DNA of 64,000 bases from Candidatus Kuenenia stuttgartensis. Lineage in GTDB: Bacteria; Planctomycetota; UBA11346. The notes below the pieces were generated by a model. The model was not told the DNA's origin. It did not search any database and saw nothing but the letters and a program-made list of their open reading frames with translations. This document shows positions 46,705 to 57,866 of this stretch, in pieces. Each line of letters begins with the position of its first letter. The first letter of the stretch is position 1. A program made the position numbers and the translations under genes. Location of the stretch: assembly GCA_945876185.1 (NCBI GenBank), contig CAMCMZ010000008.1:1-64000 (forward strand). Direction: 5' to 3'.

Positions 46705-48477
46705 TTACTTCAGGCCGTTGCGGCGCAGGGCGCGGCGGACGGGCTTCACGGGTTTCGCGGCGGGCTTGCGAGTAGGCTTGGATTTCGCCTGGTTTTTCGC
46801 CGGTTTGGCTTTGGCCGGCTTGGCCTGGCGTTTCGCCTTCGCGGCCTTGCTGGCCTTCACTGCCTTAACGGCCTTGGCCGGCTTCGCTGGCTTCGCCGAC
46901 TTGACGACCAGCTTGCCGGCCTTGCGACCAACGACCTTGGCCCGGGTGACTGGCTTGGTCGCGACCGTGCGGACGGGCCGCTTGCCGGCAGGGGCACGCA
47001 TCGTTCGCGCCGTCGCGGCCTTTGCCGTTAGAGCCTTGGTAACGGTAACCTTCGCAGCTGGAACCTTCGCCTCGACCGCCCGGACGTCGCTCACCGCGCC
47101 TTCCAGCGCGGCGACGGCGACCATGGCCGGGCTCATCAGCAGAGTGCGGCCTTCGGGTGAACCCTGGCGACCCTTGAAGTTGCGGTTCGACGAGCTGGCC
47201 GAGATCTGCCGGCCCTTGAGCTTGTCCGGGTTCATCGCCAGGCACATCGAGCAGCCGGCTTCACGCCATTCGAAGCCATGCTTGGTGAAGATACGGTCGA
47301 GACCCTCGGCCTCGGCGGCGGCCTTCACCGCCTCGCTGCCGGGGACGATGAACGCCTTGACGTGCGCCGCGACCTGGCCGCCGTGGGCCTGGATCACGTC
47401 GGCGGCGGCGCGCAGGTCGCTGATGCGGCCGTTGGTGCAGGAACCGATGAAGGCGACGTCGATCTTCAGACCCTTGATCGGCTGGCCGGGGGTGAGGCCC
47501 ATGTACTGGTGCGCTTCGGCGATGTTGGGGCGCTCGGATTCGGGGAAGGCGGTGACGTCCGGGATCTGCTCATCGATCGCGATCGCATGATCGGGCGAGA
47601 TGCCCCAGGTCACGGTCGGCGCGATGTCGGCGGCGGCGAAGGTCTTCACGTCGTCAAAGACCGCATCGCTGCCGCTGGCGATCGACTGCCAGAAGGCGAC
47701 CGCCTTGGCCCAGGCCGCGCCGCTGGGCGCGTGCTCACGGCCCTTGAGGTAGGCGAAGGTCGTCGCATCGGGGTTGATGTAGCCGCAGCGCGCGCCGCCT
47801 TCGATCGCCATGTTGCAGACCGTCATGCGCTCCTCCATCGACATGGCGTCGATGGTCGAACCGGCGAACTCGTAGGCGAAGCCGACTCCACCTTTGGCAG
47901 ACAACACGCGCAGGACGTGCAAAATGACGTCCTTGGCGGTGACGCCACGGCCGAGCGTGCCGTTGATCTCGATGCGGCGGACTTTCAGCCGCGACATCGC
48001 CAGGGTCTGGCTCGCGAGCACGTCGCGCACCTGGCTGGTGCCGATGCCGAAGGCGATGGCGCCGAAAGCCCCATGCGTGGCGGTGTGGCTGTCGCCGCAG
48101 GCCACGGTCATGCCGGGCTGGGTCAGGCCCTGTTCGGGCGCGATGATGTGGACGACACCCTGCTTGCCGGAGCCGGGCTGGTACAGGCGGATGCCGAACT
48201 CGCGGCAGTTGCGGTCGATGGCGACCAGCATTTCCTCGGCCTGGGTATCAGCATAGGGCCGCGACTGGTCCTCGGTCGGGACGATGTGGTCGACGGTGGC
48301 GAGGTTGCGGTCGGGGAAGGCGACCTTCAGGCCGCGTTCATGCACCCAGGCGAACGCCTGCGGGCTGGTGACCTCGTGGATGAGGTGCAGGCCGATGAAA
48401 AGCTGGGTTTGACCGCTGGGCAGGACGCGGACGGTGTGGAGGTCCCAGACCTTGTCGAACAGGGTGCGCTGGCTCAT
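46705..48477 (-). CDS. leuC: 3-isopropylmalate dehydratase large subunit with Lys/Ala/Pro-rich C-terminal tail
   Basis: 590 aa from [82 protein letters not shown]; last ~120 aa are histone H1-like. Confidence 0.95.
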   Translation of the reverse strand: MSQRTLFDKVWDLHTVRVLPSGQTQLFIGLHLIHEVTSPQAFAWVHERGLKVAFPDRNLATVDHIVPTEDQSRPYADTQAEEMLVAIDRNCREFGIRLYQPGSGKQGVVHIIAPEQGLTQPGMTVACGDSHTATHGAFGAIAFGIGTSQVRDVLASQTLAMSRLKVRRIEINGTLGRGVTAKDVILHVLRVLSAKGGVGFAYEFAGSTIDAMSMEERMTVCNMAIEGGARCGYINPDATTFAYLKGREHAPSGAAWAKAVAFWQSIASGSDAVFDDVKTFAAADIAPTVTWGISPDHAIAIDEQIPDVTAFPESERPNIAEAHQYMGLTPGQPIKGLKIDVAFIGSCTNGRISDLRAAADVIQAHGGQVAAHVKAFIVPGSEAVKAAAEAEGLDRIFTKHGFEWREAGCSMCLAMNPDKLKGRQISASSSNRNFKGRQGSPEGRTLLMSPAMVAVAALEGAVSDVRAVEAKVPAAKVTVTKALTAKAATARTMRAPAGKRPVRTVATKPVTRAKVVGRKAGKLVVKSAKPAKPAKAVKAVKASKAAKAKRQAKPAKAKPAKNQAKSKPTRKPAAKPVKPVRRALRRNGLK

Positions 48478-48634
48478 GTGGCGTGATCCGTGGGTGGGCG
48501 CGGCATGATCGTGAGTCGGACCCATCTGACAAGCACAGGTGCGGACTCGGCAGGCATGCACCAGCACAGCCTGCGGCGGCCAGTATCTGCCTGCTTGCCA
48601 AGCATCCGCGTGGACGGAACCTCCCCTACCACAC

Positions 48635-49492
48635 ATGATCCCGCTGAAGCTGGAAGTCCTCAACACCGCCTTCAAGGGCCGGCAGTTCAAGTTCAAGCCA
48701 GGCCTGACCATCGGTTCAGGCCCAGGCTGCGCGGTGCGCGCCCAGCATGCTGAAATGAAGCCGGTCCACGCGAAACTCTACCTTGAGTCTGAAAAGCCGA
48801 TGATCGAGATCGGTAGCGATGAGGCGCACATCCTGGTCAACGGCCGGGATGTCGTGCGCAGCGAATTGCGGCACGGCGATGAGATCACGGTCGGCCCGCT
48901 GCGCTTTCGCGTCGTCGACATGACCCGTCTAAGCCAGGTCAACCGGATCGACGACCTGCTGTCGGACTTCGAGGCCCACGCCGGTGACGAAATCCACGAT
49001 TTTGCCAAGGAAGACCTGTTTTATCTCGCGACCAAGGATCCCGGCATCCGCAAGGCGGTGTCCTTCCGCATCCCGAGCAAGGACAAGTTCATCGAGCAGT
49101 CGCAGATCTTCCTCGCCCGTCTGGCCAAAGCGGCAGGTCTCGACGAAATGAAGGTTGAAGCCTTCATGACCTGCGCCAAGGAACTGATCCTCAACGCGCA
49201 CCGCCATGGCCACAAGTACGACGAATCCAAGAACATCATCGTGCGTTACCGCGACCTGGGCGAACGCCTGCAACTGGTCGTCGCCGACGAAGGCCACGGC
49301 TTTGACCACCAGAAGATCCTAGGCGGCGTGCCCGGCAAGGATGCCGCCTCTGCTGCGCGTGAACGCTATCTTGCCGGCGGCTTCGGCGGCCTGGGATTCC
49401 AGCTCATCACCCGCATGGCGGATGAACTGAAGTACAATCAGGTCGGTAACGAAGTGACGTTCAGCGTGCTGAAGCGGATGCCGGGCGGCTGA
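48635..49492 (+). CDS. FHA-like domain fused to RsbW-type HATPase domain
   Basis: FHA-like N-terminus ([32 protein letters not shown]...[16 protein letters not shown]), HATPase ([42 protein letters not shown]). Confidence 0.75.
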   Translation: MIPLKLEVLNTAFKGRQFKFKPGLTIGSGPGCAVRAQHAEMKPVHAKLYLESEKPMIEIGSDEAHILVNGRDVVRSELRHGDEITVGPLRFRVVDMTRLSQVNRIDDLLSDFEAHAGDEIHDFAKEDLFYLATKDPGIRKAVSFRIPSKDKFIEQSQIFLARLAKAAGLDEMKVEAFMTCAKELILNAHRHGHKYDESKNIIVRYRDLGERLQLVVADEGHGFDHQKILGGVPGKDAASAARERYLAGGFGGLGFQLITRMADELKYNQVGNEVTFSVLKRMPGG

Positions 49493-49510
49493 ACCGCACC
49501 GAGAACAGCA

Positions 49511-50518
49511 TCAACGTGCGAGCCATTCCCGGTACCAGGCGACGAACCGGCGCATGCCCTCTTCGATCGGCGTCGCCGGGGTGAAGCCGCAGTCGCGGTT
49601 GAGGTCGGTCACATCGGCGGCGGTCTCGACCACGTCGCCGGGTTGGATGGGCGCGAGTTCGATCACGGCCTTCTTGCCGGCGGCAGCTTCAATCGCGGTG
49701 ACGAAGCGGGTGAGTTCGACTGGCTGGTTGTTGCCGATGTTGTAGATCCGCCACGGCGCGGGGCTGGTGGCGAGATCGCCGGACCAGGCCGCCGCCGGAG
49801 CCGGAACGTGATCAGCAGCGCGCAGCACGCCTTCGGCGATGTCGTCGACGTAGGTGAAGTCGCGGCGCATCTTCCCATGGTTGAACAGGCGGATGGTCTT
49901 CCCGGCCAGGATGTCGCGGGTGAACGACCACGGTGCCATGTCAGGCCGCCCCCATGGCCCGTAGACGGTGAAAAAACGCAGTCCGGTGCAAGGAATGCGG
50001 TACAGGTGCGCGTAGGCGTGCGCCATCAATTCGTTCGCGCGCTTGGTCGCGGCGTAGAGACTGACCGGATGGTCGGCAGCGGCGTGCTCGGAATACGGCA
50101 GCTCGCCATTCAGGCCGTACACCGAGGACGAACTGGCATAGACGAGGTGCTTCACCTGCGTCTGGCGGCAGCCCTCAAGAATCGTGAGGAATCCGGTGAG
50201 ATTGCTGTCGGCGTAGTCGTGCGGGTGGTCGATCGACCAGCGCACCCCGGCCTGCGCCGCGAGGTGGATGACCAGGCGCGGCTTCACGGCGGCGAAGAGT
50301 TCCGCCATGCCGGCGCGATCGGCCAGATCCAGGCGATGGAAGGTGAATACCGGCCGCGTCGTCAGCCGCGCCAAACGGGCGGCTTTCAGCGCGGGATCGT
50401 AGTAGTCGTTGAGGTTGTCGAGCCCATGCACCGCAGTCTCGCCGCGCGCGAACAGGCGCTCGCACACATGCATGCCGATGAACCCGGCCGCGCCGGTGAC
50501 CAGGATGGGATCGCTCAC
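49511..50518 (-). CDS. NAD-dependent nucleotide-sugar epimerase (UDP-glucuronate 4-epimerase-like)
   Basis: ILVTGAAGFIGMHVCERLFARGETAVHGLDNLNDYYDPALKAARL, VYASSSSVYG, SLYAATKRANELMAHAYAHLY. Confidence 0.93.
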   Translation of the reverse strand: MSDPILVTGAAGFIGMHVCERLFARGETAVHGLDNLNDYYDPALKAARLARLTTRPVFTFHRLDLADRAGMAELFAAVKPRLVIHLAAQAGVRWSIDHPHDYADSNLTGFLTILEGCRQTQVKHLVYASSSSVYGLNGELPYSEHAAADHPVSLYAATKRANELMAHAYAHLYRIPCTGLRFFTVYGPWGRPDMAPWSFTRDILAGKTIRLFNHGKMRRDFTYVDDIAEGVLRAADHVPAPAAAWSGDLATSPAPWRIYNIGNNQPVELTRFVTAIEAAAGKKAVIELAPIQPGDVVETAADVTDLNRDCGFTPATPIEEGMRRFVAWYREWLAR

Positions 50519-50586
50519 GCGGGTACCTCGGGCGGCATCGTCAGGTGGTGAGCGGGCGACTCAAGTCGTCGTGAAGTGCGGGAGGG

Positions 50587-50743
50587 ATGGCCACAAAGAG
50601 CACAAAGGGCACAAAACACTAGCAAAAGTGGGTGGTGGCCACCTTTTCTTCAGCCGGTTCAGATGAAAGCGGGCTGCGGCCAAGCCCCAGTAGCCCCGTC
50701 GTGACCTCAAACCCTTTGTGACCTTTGTGCTCTCTGTGGCCAT
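50587..50743. repeat. 157-bp element with 29-bp imperfect terminal inverted repeats (family E)
   Basis: ATGGCCACAAAGAGCACAAAGGGCACAAA vs reverse complement ATGGCCACAGAGAGCACAAAGGTCACAAA, 27/29 identical. Confidence 0.88.
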
Positions 50744-50754
50744 TCCATTCTTCC

Positions 50755-52077
<1,323 letters not shown>

Positions 52078-52160
52078 GGGGCGGGGCTGAGATGATCCCG
52101 CTGCGGGCGAACTTCAACGTTCGAAGCGTAGAACATCCTGAGCCGTGGATGGCCGTGTCA

Positions 52161-52565
52161 TCACGTCTCCTGCGGATTGGTGATCCAGGCCGCAATCCGA
52201 CGATCTTCGTCTGCGGTATGTTCGACAAACCAGACAAAAAGAAACCGGACCAGATCCGATAATCCCATCGACCCGGTCCGCACCCGTTCGATGCGTTGCC
52301 GCAAATCGGTCAGGAGTTCCTGGTGCAGTAACCGATGCCGGTCGAGATCGGGATACCCCTGTTCAAGCATGAACAATTCTTCAGATGAAAAATGGTAATC
52401 GGCGTATTTGTAGATCTCGACCAGGAGGCCATCACGAATCGCCGGTGAGCTGTCCTTCGAACCATGCCCAGCGATGCGATTGATGATCTCGACGAAGCAC
52501 TGGTGCTGCCGGTCGATGGCGTAGAGGCCGATGTCGTATTTGGATTCCCAGAGGATCTCAGGCAT
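52161..52565 (-). CDS. Bacteriohemerythrin
   Basis: IGLYAIDRQHQCFVEIINRI, YADYHFSSEELFML, DRHRLLHQEL, WFVEHTADEDRRIAAWI. Confidence 0.92.
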   Translation of the reverse strand: MPEILWESKYDIGLYAIDRQHQCFVEIINRIAGHGSKDSSPAIRDGLLVEIYKYADYHFSSEELFMLEQGYPDLDRHRLLHQELLTDLRQRIERVRTGSMGLSDLVRFLFVWFVEHTADEDRRIAAWITNPQET

Positions 52566-52610
52566 GGGATTTTCCTGCGCTGAAGTGAGTTTCCACCGTG
52601 TTGCGATCGA

Positions 52611-52934
52611 TCACGGATGCCAACCTGGGGGCAATCCGCGTTCAAAAGGGGGTCTGTTCTGCATCGAGCACATCTGGCTCATCATGACCATGAAGAAGAT
52701 GATGGCGATAATCACACCGACGATCTGCATGTACGCCTTGAATTTGAACTTGGATTTCTCCAGTTCAACGAATTGCCGCCCGGCGTCGCCCAAGGACTGG
52801 TGGGGCGTGCCGGCCTTGGTCTCGTCCTTTTGCCCGTTGATGATCTCGCGTTTAAGCGCTTCGAATTCGGCATCAGTGACCATGCCCGAGTCCCTGAGCT
52901 TCTGCAATTCGGTCAATTTCTGGATCTTGTCCAT
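52611..52934 (-). CDS. SHOCT-like short membrane protein
   Basis: KIQKLTELQKLRDSGMVTDAEFEALKREIING followed by one TM. Confidence 0.75.
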   Translation of the reverse strand: MDKIQKLTELQKLRDSGMVTDAEFEALKREIINGQKDETKAGTPHQSLGDAGRQFVELEKSKFKFKAYMQIVGVIIAIIFFMVMMSQMCSMQNRPPFERGLPPGWHP

Positions 52935-53253
52935 GGTCGGCACCCTGGGTCGAAGTTGCTGGAAGTCTCGTACCTGAAACCTGCATGGGAAGCTTCCTCC
53001 TCGCCAGACCTTCAATTCTGGCCTCGCTCAATCGGTCACCCCGACATTGCCCTTGGAAACCCAGCCTCGCGTCGCATCATGCCGCGCCTCAGGCGGATGC
53101 ATCGCGTCCGTCCAGGCCTCCCCGGCGCCGCGCCGTGGATGGTCCGCGAGCCGCGCCCGTCGGGCGCCCCGGATCGTCCCCACGGCTGCGCGTTGCGCGC
53201 GAGGCAGTCGTCATAACCAGAGCCGCTTTACAGCGCAAAACCCCCGGAATCCC

Positions 53254-55209
53254 ATGGGCACCCATATCCTGATGAACGCACTCGACGAGCATGAACTGCG
53301 CGTCGCGGTGATCTCCAACGGCCGGCTCGAAACGCTCGTGCATGAACGCATGGGCGAGGGCCAGCACCTCGGCAACATCTACAAGGCCAAGGTCGCCAAC
53401 GTCGAGCCGTCGCTCGATGCGGCCTTTCTCGACCTCGGCAGCTTCAAGAACGGCTTTATCCACGTCGATGAACTCCTGCGCGACGCCCTGCCCAAAGGCC
53501 GCCAGGGCAAGCGGATCGAGGACATCCTCAAGGCCGGCGACGAGATCATCGTCCAGGTCACGAAAGAAGCGATCAAGGACAAGGGTCCGAACATGAGCAT
53601 GTACCTGTCCCTGCCGGGACGGTACCTGGTCATGATGACCTCCGAACAGGCGCGCGGCGTGTCGAAGCGGATCGAGGATCCGGGCGTGCGCCGCCGCCTG
53701 CGCAAGCTGCTCGACGACAGCGAACCGCCCGAGGGCATGGGCTTCATCGTCCGTACTGCCGCCGCCGAGGCTGCCGAACCGGACATCCAGCTCGACCGCG
53801 AATTCCTGATCAAGATGTGGAGCGAGACCGCCGCCCTGGGCAAGCGCGTCGAAGCGCCGTTCTGCCTCTTCATGGAGGCCGACGTGGTGGTGCGCACGCT
53901 GCGCGACCTCGCGGCGCGCAATGTTGAAGCCATCATCATCGACAACGAAAAGCTCTACGACGAGGCGCGCGCCTTCGCCCAGATCTTCCTGCCGCAACTC
54001 GCCGATCGCATTCAGCTCCACCGCGACGAACTGCCGATCTTCAGCTTCTATGGGCTGGAAGAGCGCCTGGCGCAGATCTACGACCGCAAAGTCGAACTGC
54101 CTTCGGGCGGCGCCATCGTGATCGAGCAGACCGAGGCGCTGGTGTCGATCGACGTCAACAGCGCCAAGAACCGCGATGCCGGCAACGTCGAGCAGACCGC
54201 GCTGATGACCAACCTCGAAGCCGCTTTGGCAATCGCTGAGCAGCTGGTGCTGCGCGACCTCGGTGGCCTGATCGTCATCGATTTCATCGACATGGAGGAC
54301 GGCGCCCACCGCAAGCAAGTCCAGCTCGCACTGCGCCGCGCCCTGGCGACCGACAAAGCCAAGATCTCGGTCGGCGCAATCTCGCGCTTCGGACTGGTCG
54401 AGCTGTCGCGCTCGCGCCAGCGCCCCAGCCACAAGCTGCTGTCGAGCCAGGAATGCCCGTATTGTGTCGGCACCGGCACGATCAAGACGGCCGAGACCTT
54501 CGAAATCGACGTCATGCGCACGGTGCGCCAGACCCTGCATAGCCGCAGCCTGCAGCGCTTAGAAATCGTCGTTCCCGCCGATCTGGCGGTGAACCTGCTC
54601 AACGCGCGGCGCAAGGAATTCGCCGAACTGGAAGAGCGCACCGACTGCCGCCTGCAGGTCACCGCCGACCCGCTGATGAAGGCGCGCGACTTCCGCTGCG
54701 TGCCGACCTTCCGCAAGGGCGAACGTCACAGCCGCGACCGCCAGGGCCAGCGCGCCCAGCCGGTCACCCCGAGCCTGCTCGCGCCGCTGATGGTCGAACA
54801 GGCCAAGGCCATCGCCCTGGCCAAGGAACTCGCGGCGATGAAGCCGGACGAGCTGGAACGCGAACTGAACACCGATCCGGAAGAGATGGCCCGGATCAAG
54901 GAGCGCGAGGCCCAGGCCGCGATCGAACGCAAGGCGGCCGAACTCGTCGCGCGCGAGGCCGCCAAGCTCGCTGCCGCCGCGCCGCCGCCACTGCCGCGCG
55001 TGAATACGGTGTGGGACGACGCCGCCGTGCTGCGCCGGCTGCTTTTCAGTCCGAACCAGCCGATTCAGACCAACACCGTCGAGGCCGCCCCGGCCCAGGC
55101 CGCGCCCGTCACGAACGGGGCGCCGTCGAACGGTGCCAACAGCGGTGATCGCCACGGCGACCGTGGGGATCGCGGCCGGCGCCACGGCCGGCATGGCCGT
55201 CGGCGCTGA
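53254..55209 (+). CDS. Ribonuclease E/G family protein
   Basis: LRVAVISNGRLETLVHE, GNIYKAKVANVEPSLDAAFLDLGSFKNGFIHVDEL, LVSIDVNSAKN, IVIDFIDMED, CPYCVGTGTI; start trimmed to ATG 53254. Confidence 0.94.
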   Translation: MGTHILMNALDEHELRVAVISNGRLETLVHERMGEGQHLGNIYKAKVANVEPSLDAAFLDLGSFKNGFIHVDELLRDALPKGRQGKRIEDILKAGDEIIVQVTKEAIKDKGPNMSMYLSLPGRYLVMMTSEQARGVSKRIEDPGVRRRLRKLLDDSEPPEGMGFIVRTAAAEAAEPDIQLDREFLIKMWSETAALGKRVEAPFCLFMEADVVVRTLRDLAARNVEAIIIDNEKLYDEARAFAQIFLPQLADRIQLHRDELPIFSFYGLEERLAQIYDRKVELPSGGAIVIEQTEALVSIDVNSAKNRDAGNVEQTALMTNLEAALAIAEQLVLRDLGGLIVIDFIDMEDGAHRKQVQLALRRALATDKAKISVGAISRFGLVELSRSRQRPSHKLLSSQECPYCVGTGTIKTAETFEIDVMRTVRQTLHSRSLQRLEIVVPADLAVNLLNARRKEFAELEERTDCRLQVTADPLMKARDFRCVPTFRKGERHSRDRQGQRAQPVTPSLLAPLMVEQAKAIALAKELAAMKPDELERELNTDPEEMARIKEREAQAAIERKAAELVAREAAKLAAAAPPPLPRVNTVWDDAAVLRRLLFSPNQPIQTNTVEAAPAQAAPVTNGAPSNGANSGDRHGDRGDRGRRHGRHGRRR

Positions 55210-55310
55210 GGGGACCAGTCGACCCAGGCCATATTCCGCCTGCTTGCCAGGACCGGGATGGTCAGGCATGGTTCCGTCATCACCGGAGTCATCCCGGGGC
55301 CGCCCTGCTG

Positions 55311-55706
55311 GTGCTCGGTGCGGTCGTGCGGCGTCGGCCGGGGCTCACCACCCTGCCGGTGCGCCTGCTGGGGCCGCTCGCTGACCGCCAGGTGCTGGCC
55401 CAGGCCGGCACCGCGCGGTTGCTCAGCGACGGCTTCCGCGAAGGGGTTCGTCAGGGCGCGGCCGGGCACGCGCGCGAACTCATCCTGCTTGGTCGTCCGT
55501 GGGGATTCGACCTGGCTTCGATCGACGTTCCCGTCGTCATCTGGCACGGCAGCGTCGATGGCGTGGTGCCGCTCGCGTTCGCCCGGCACCTGGCGGAGCG
55601 GATCCCCGGGGCTGAACTGCGGGTGGTGCCCGGCGAGGGGCATTTTTCGCTGCCTATCCGGCACATGCGCGCGATTCTCAGCTCATTCGCCGCATCCAGC
55701 CGTTGA
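55311..55706 (+). pseudogene. C-terminal fragment of an alpha/beta hydrolase
   Basis: VPVVIWHGSVDGVVPLAFARHLAERIPGAELRVVPGEGHFSLPIRH has the acid/His end of the fold; no G-x-S-x-G half found upstream before the RNase E/G stop. Confidence 0.55.
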
Positions 55707-55782
55707 CCCGGCGGTTCACCCACGGGGCGCGGCGGCTTCCCGGGCTGGTCGCATGCCGGTTGGGGGCGTCTAGCCTCAGCGC

Positions 55783-57771
55783 ATGAACCGACCTGGCCCG
55801 CGTGATTCAGCCCCCCGCAACGCCTCTGCCTCGCGCGCCGGCCGCACTCCGGACAGCCGGGCGTCCGCTACCCGGTCGGCGACGCGTTCGGGCGCAAGAG
55901 AGAGACCCGAGACCCGGGCCAGCGCCCGCAAGCCGGCGAAGGAGGCCGTTCCTGCAAAGCCTGATTCGGCAAAGCCTAATTCGGCAAAGCCTGATTCAGC
56001 AAAGCTTGACGAGAGCGCACCGGTGTTGAGCGCTGCCGAACGCCGACGTCAGCGCGGGTCGGCCGGCAGCTACAAGCCGATGATCATCCTCGGCAGCGTC
56101 GTCGTGGTCGGGATCATCGTCTGGTGCGCGTGGAATCCGGTGCGGCGGTGGGTCGCGTTGCGCGAACTCGACACCTTCAAACCCGAAGCGCAGGGCCAAC
56201 CGACACCCGCCGCCAAGGCGCAGGGCAGCATCGGCGCGGCCGACGCCTTCCTGGCCGTCGTCGCGAACGATTCCAACTGGGTCGAAGACGCCATCGCCTG
56301 CGACCATGGTCCGGTCGAAGCCCAGATTTATCTGGCGGTGAAGGTGAAACACGCCCGCGCCCTGGTCGGCATTCTCGACCGGCCCGAAAGCCTGATCACC
56401 GAGGAACAGCGGCTCAAAGCGCTCAACGCCCTGGTCGAGGTTTTCGATCCCGCCAAGGACAACACCACCGGGCAGATGCTCATGCTGCCATCCGCCCTGG
56501 AAAAATGGGCCACTGGCACCACCAAGCCGCCAGCCGCCAGTGACCAGGCGCCAGCCGCCAGTAACAGCAAGACGGATCCGGAAATTCAGCGCGGCAGGGC
56601 GATCGCCGCGACCGCCCTGCTGGTCAAGGCCAACCGACCCGGGTCGAGCGGGGGCGGGGCCGCTGCGATCCTCGCCAAGATCGCCGCGACGCCGGGAATC
56701 GATGGCGAGCGGATCCAGGCCGCGCTCGACGGCCTGGCGACGCTGGCCGAGAACAATGCCGACGCTCTTGGACTTGGTCTCCACCTGCTCAAAGGGCCGA
56801 GCGCCGATCTGGTGGTGAAGCATCCCCGTCTGCGCACCGCGCTGGTGACGCGGGCGACCACCGCGCACCTGCGCGCCGCGCTGGATCTGCTGGGCGAGCA
56901 GACTCCGCCTGAGATCCGCGCCTTGGCATTGGAATGCCTGGGTGCGCCCGGGATGCGCATCAGCGAGGACGCTGCCGGCACGAAAACGCGACGTGAACTG
57001 GGTCTGCAGATCGGATCCAAGCTCCGCAAGGAGACCGACAAGGCGGAACTCGTCGGGGCGCTCAAGGCAGCCCGCAATCTGAAGCTGTGGGGCGCTCGCG
57101 ACGCCGTGCTCGCCCTCGCCAATGACATCGGCACCCTGGGTCTGGAGGGCATCGACGGCGGCTGGCTTGCTTCCTGCCTGGCTTATTCCTGCCTGCCGCC
57201 TTCGCTGCACAACGTCAGCGACGATCAGCGGTCTTGGGCTGGCGAAACCCTAGGCAAGTTCATCGCGGGGCTCGACAACCCGGCGATCCGGCCGGTCGCA
57301 GCCCAGGCGCTCGGCCTGGTCGGCAGTGGTTTTGACGAACTGTTGGCACTGCGCCCGGCGCTCGACCGCCTTGCCGCCCTTGGCGACGAACCGGCCTGCT
57401 TCACCGCCCTCGTCACCCTGGTCGGCAAGGTCTACAACCGCACCGACGTGGCCAAGACCTGCGGTAACGACCTCAAAGCCTGGCGCGACTTCCTGGCCAA
57501 GGACAAACCGCGCGCTGAGACCTATGCCGGGATCATGAAGTGGATCGAAGAAAACGGCGAGAATAGCATGCTCGTTAAGACCGGTCTGGCGAAACTCACC
57601 GTCGCCAAGAACTTCATCGCCAAGTCGCGCGTCGAGATCGACGCCTGGCTGGCCGATCCCAAGTTCGTACCGCCGATCGGGGTCACCCGGGATCAGGTCG
57701 CGGCGCTGGGCAAGCAGCTCAACTGGATGACCCAACAGGTGAACAAGGCCTGGTCCGGTGCTCCGCGCTGA
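55783..57771 (+). CDS. Hypothetical membrane-anchored protein
   Basis: 662 aa, low-complexity N-terminus with AKPDS repeats, one TM (MIILGSVVVVGIIVWCAW), helical remainder. Confidence 0.7.
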   Translation: MNRPGPRDSAPRNASASRAGRTPDSRASATRSATRSGARERPETRASARKPAKEAVPAKPDSAKPNSAKPDSAKLDESAPVLSAAERRRQRGSAGSYKPMIILGSVVVVGIIVWCAWNPVRRWVALRELDTFKPEAQGQPTPAAKAQGSIGAADAFLAVVANDSNWVEDAIACDHGPVEAQIYLAVKVKHARALVGILDRPESLITEEQRLKALNALVEVFDPAKDNTTGQMLMLPSALEKWATGTTKPPAASDQAPAASNSKTDPEIQRGRAIAATALLVKANRPGSSGGGAAAILAKIAATPGIDGERIQAALDGLATLAENNADALGLGLHLLKGPSADLVVKHPRLRTALVTRATTAHLRAALDLLGEQTPPEIRALALECLGAPGMRISEDAAGTKTRRELGLQIGSKLRKETDKAELVGALKAARNLKLWGARDAVLALANDIGTLGLEGIDGGWLASCLAYSCLPPSLHNVSDDQRSWAGETLGKFIAGLDNPAIRPVAAQALGLVGSGFDELLALRPALDRLAALGDEPACFTALVTLVGKVYNRTDVAKTCGNDLKAWRDFLAKDKPRAETYAGIMKWIEENGENSMLVKTGLAKLTVAKNFIAKSRVEIDAWLADPKFVPPIGVTRDQVAALGKQLNWMTQQVNKAWSGAPR

Positions 57772-57866
57772 TTTGAAGGTAAAGCACCAGCGATAGACAA
57801 ACGCGACCCATCCTGGGTGTTGCCGTTCAACTCCATCCCGCCATCGTCCTGGCCCGAGGAAACCCA

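Noticed and set aside
47278-48486. 402-aa plus-strand ORF
   Set aside because: Antisense to leuC, which is unambiguous.
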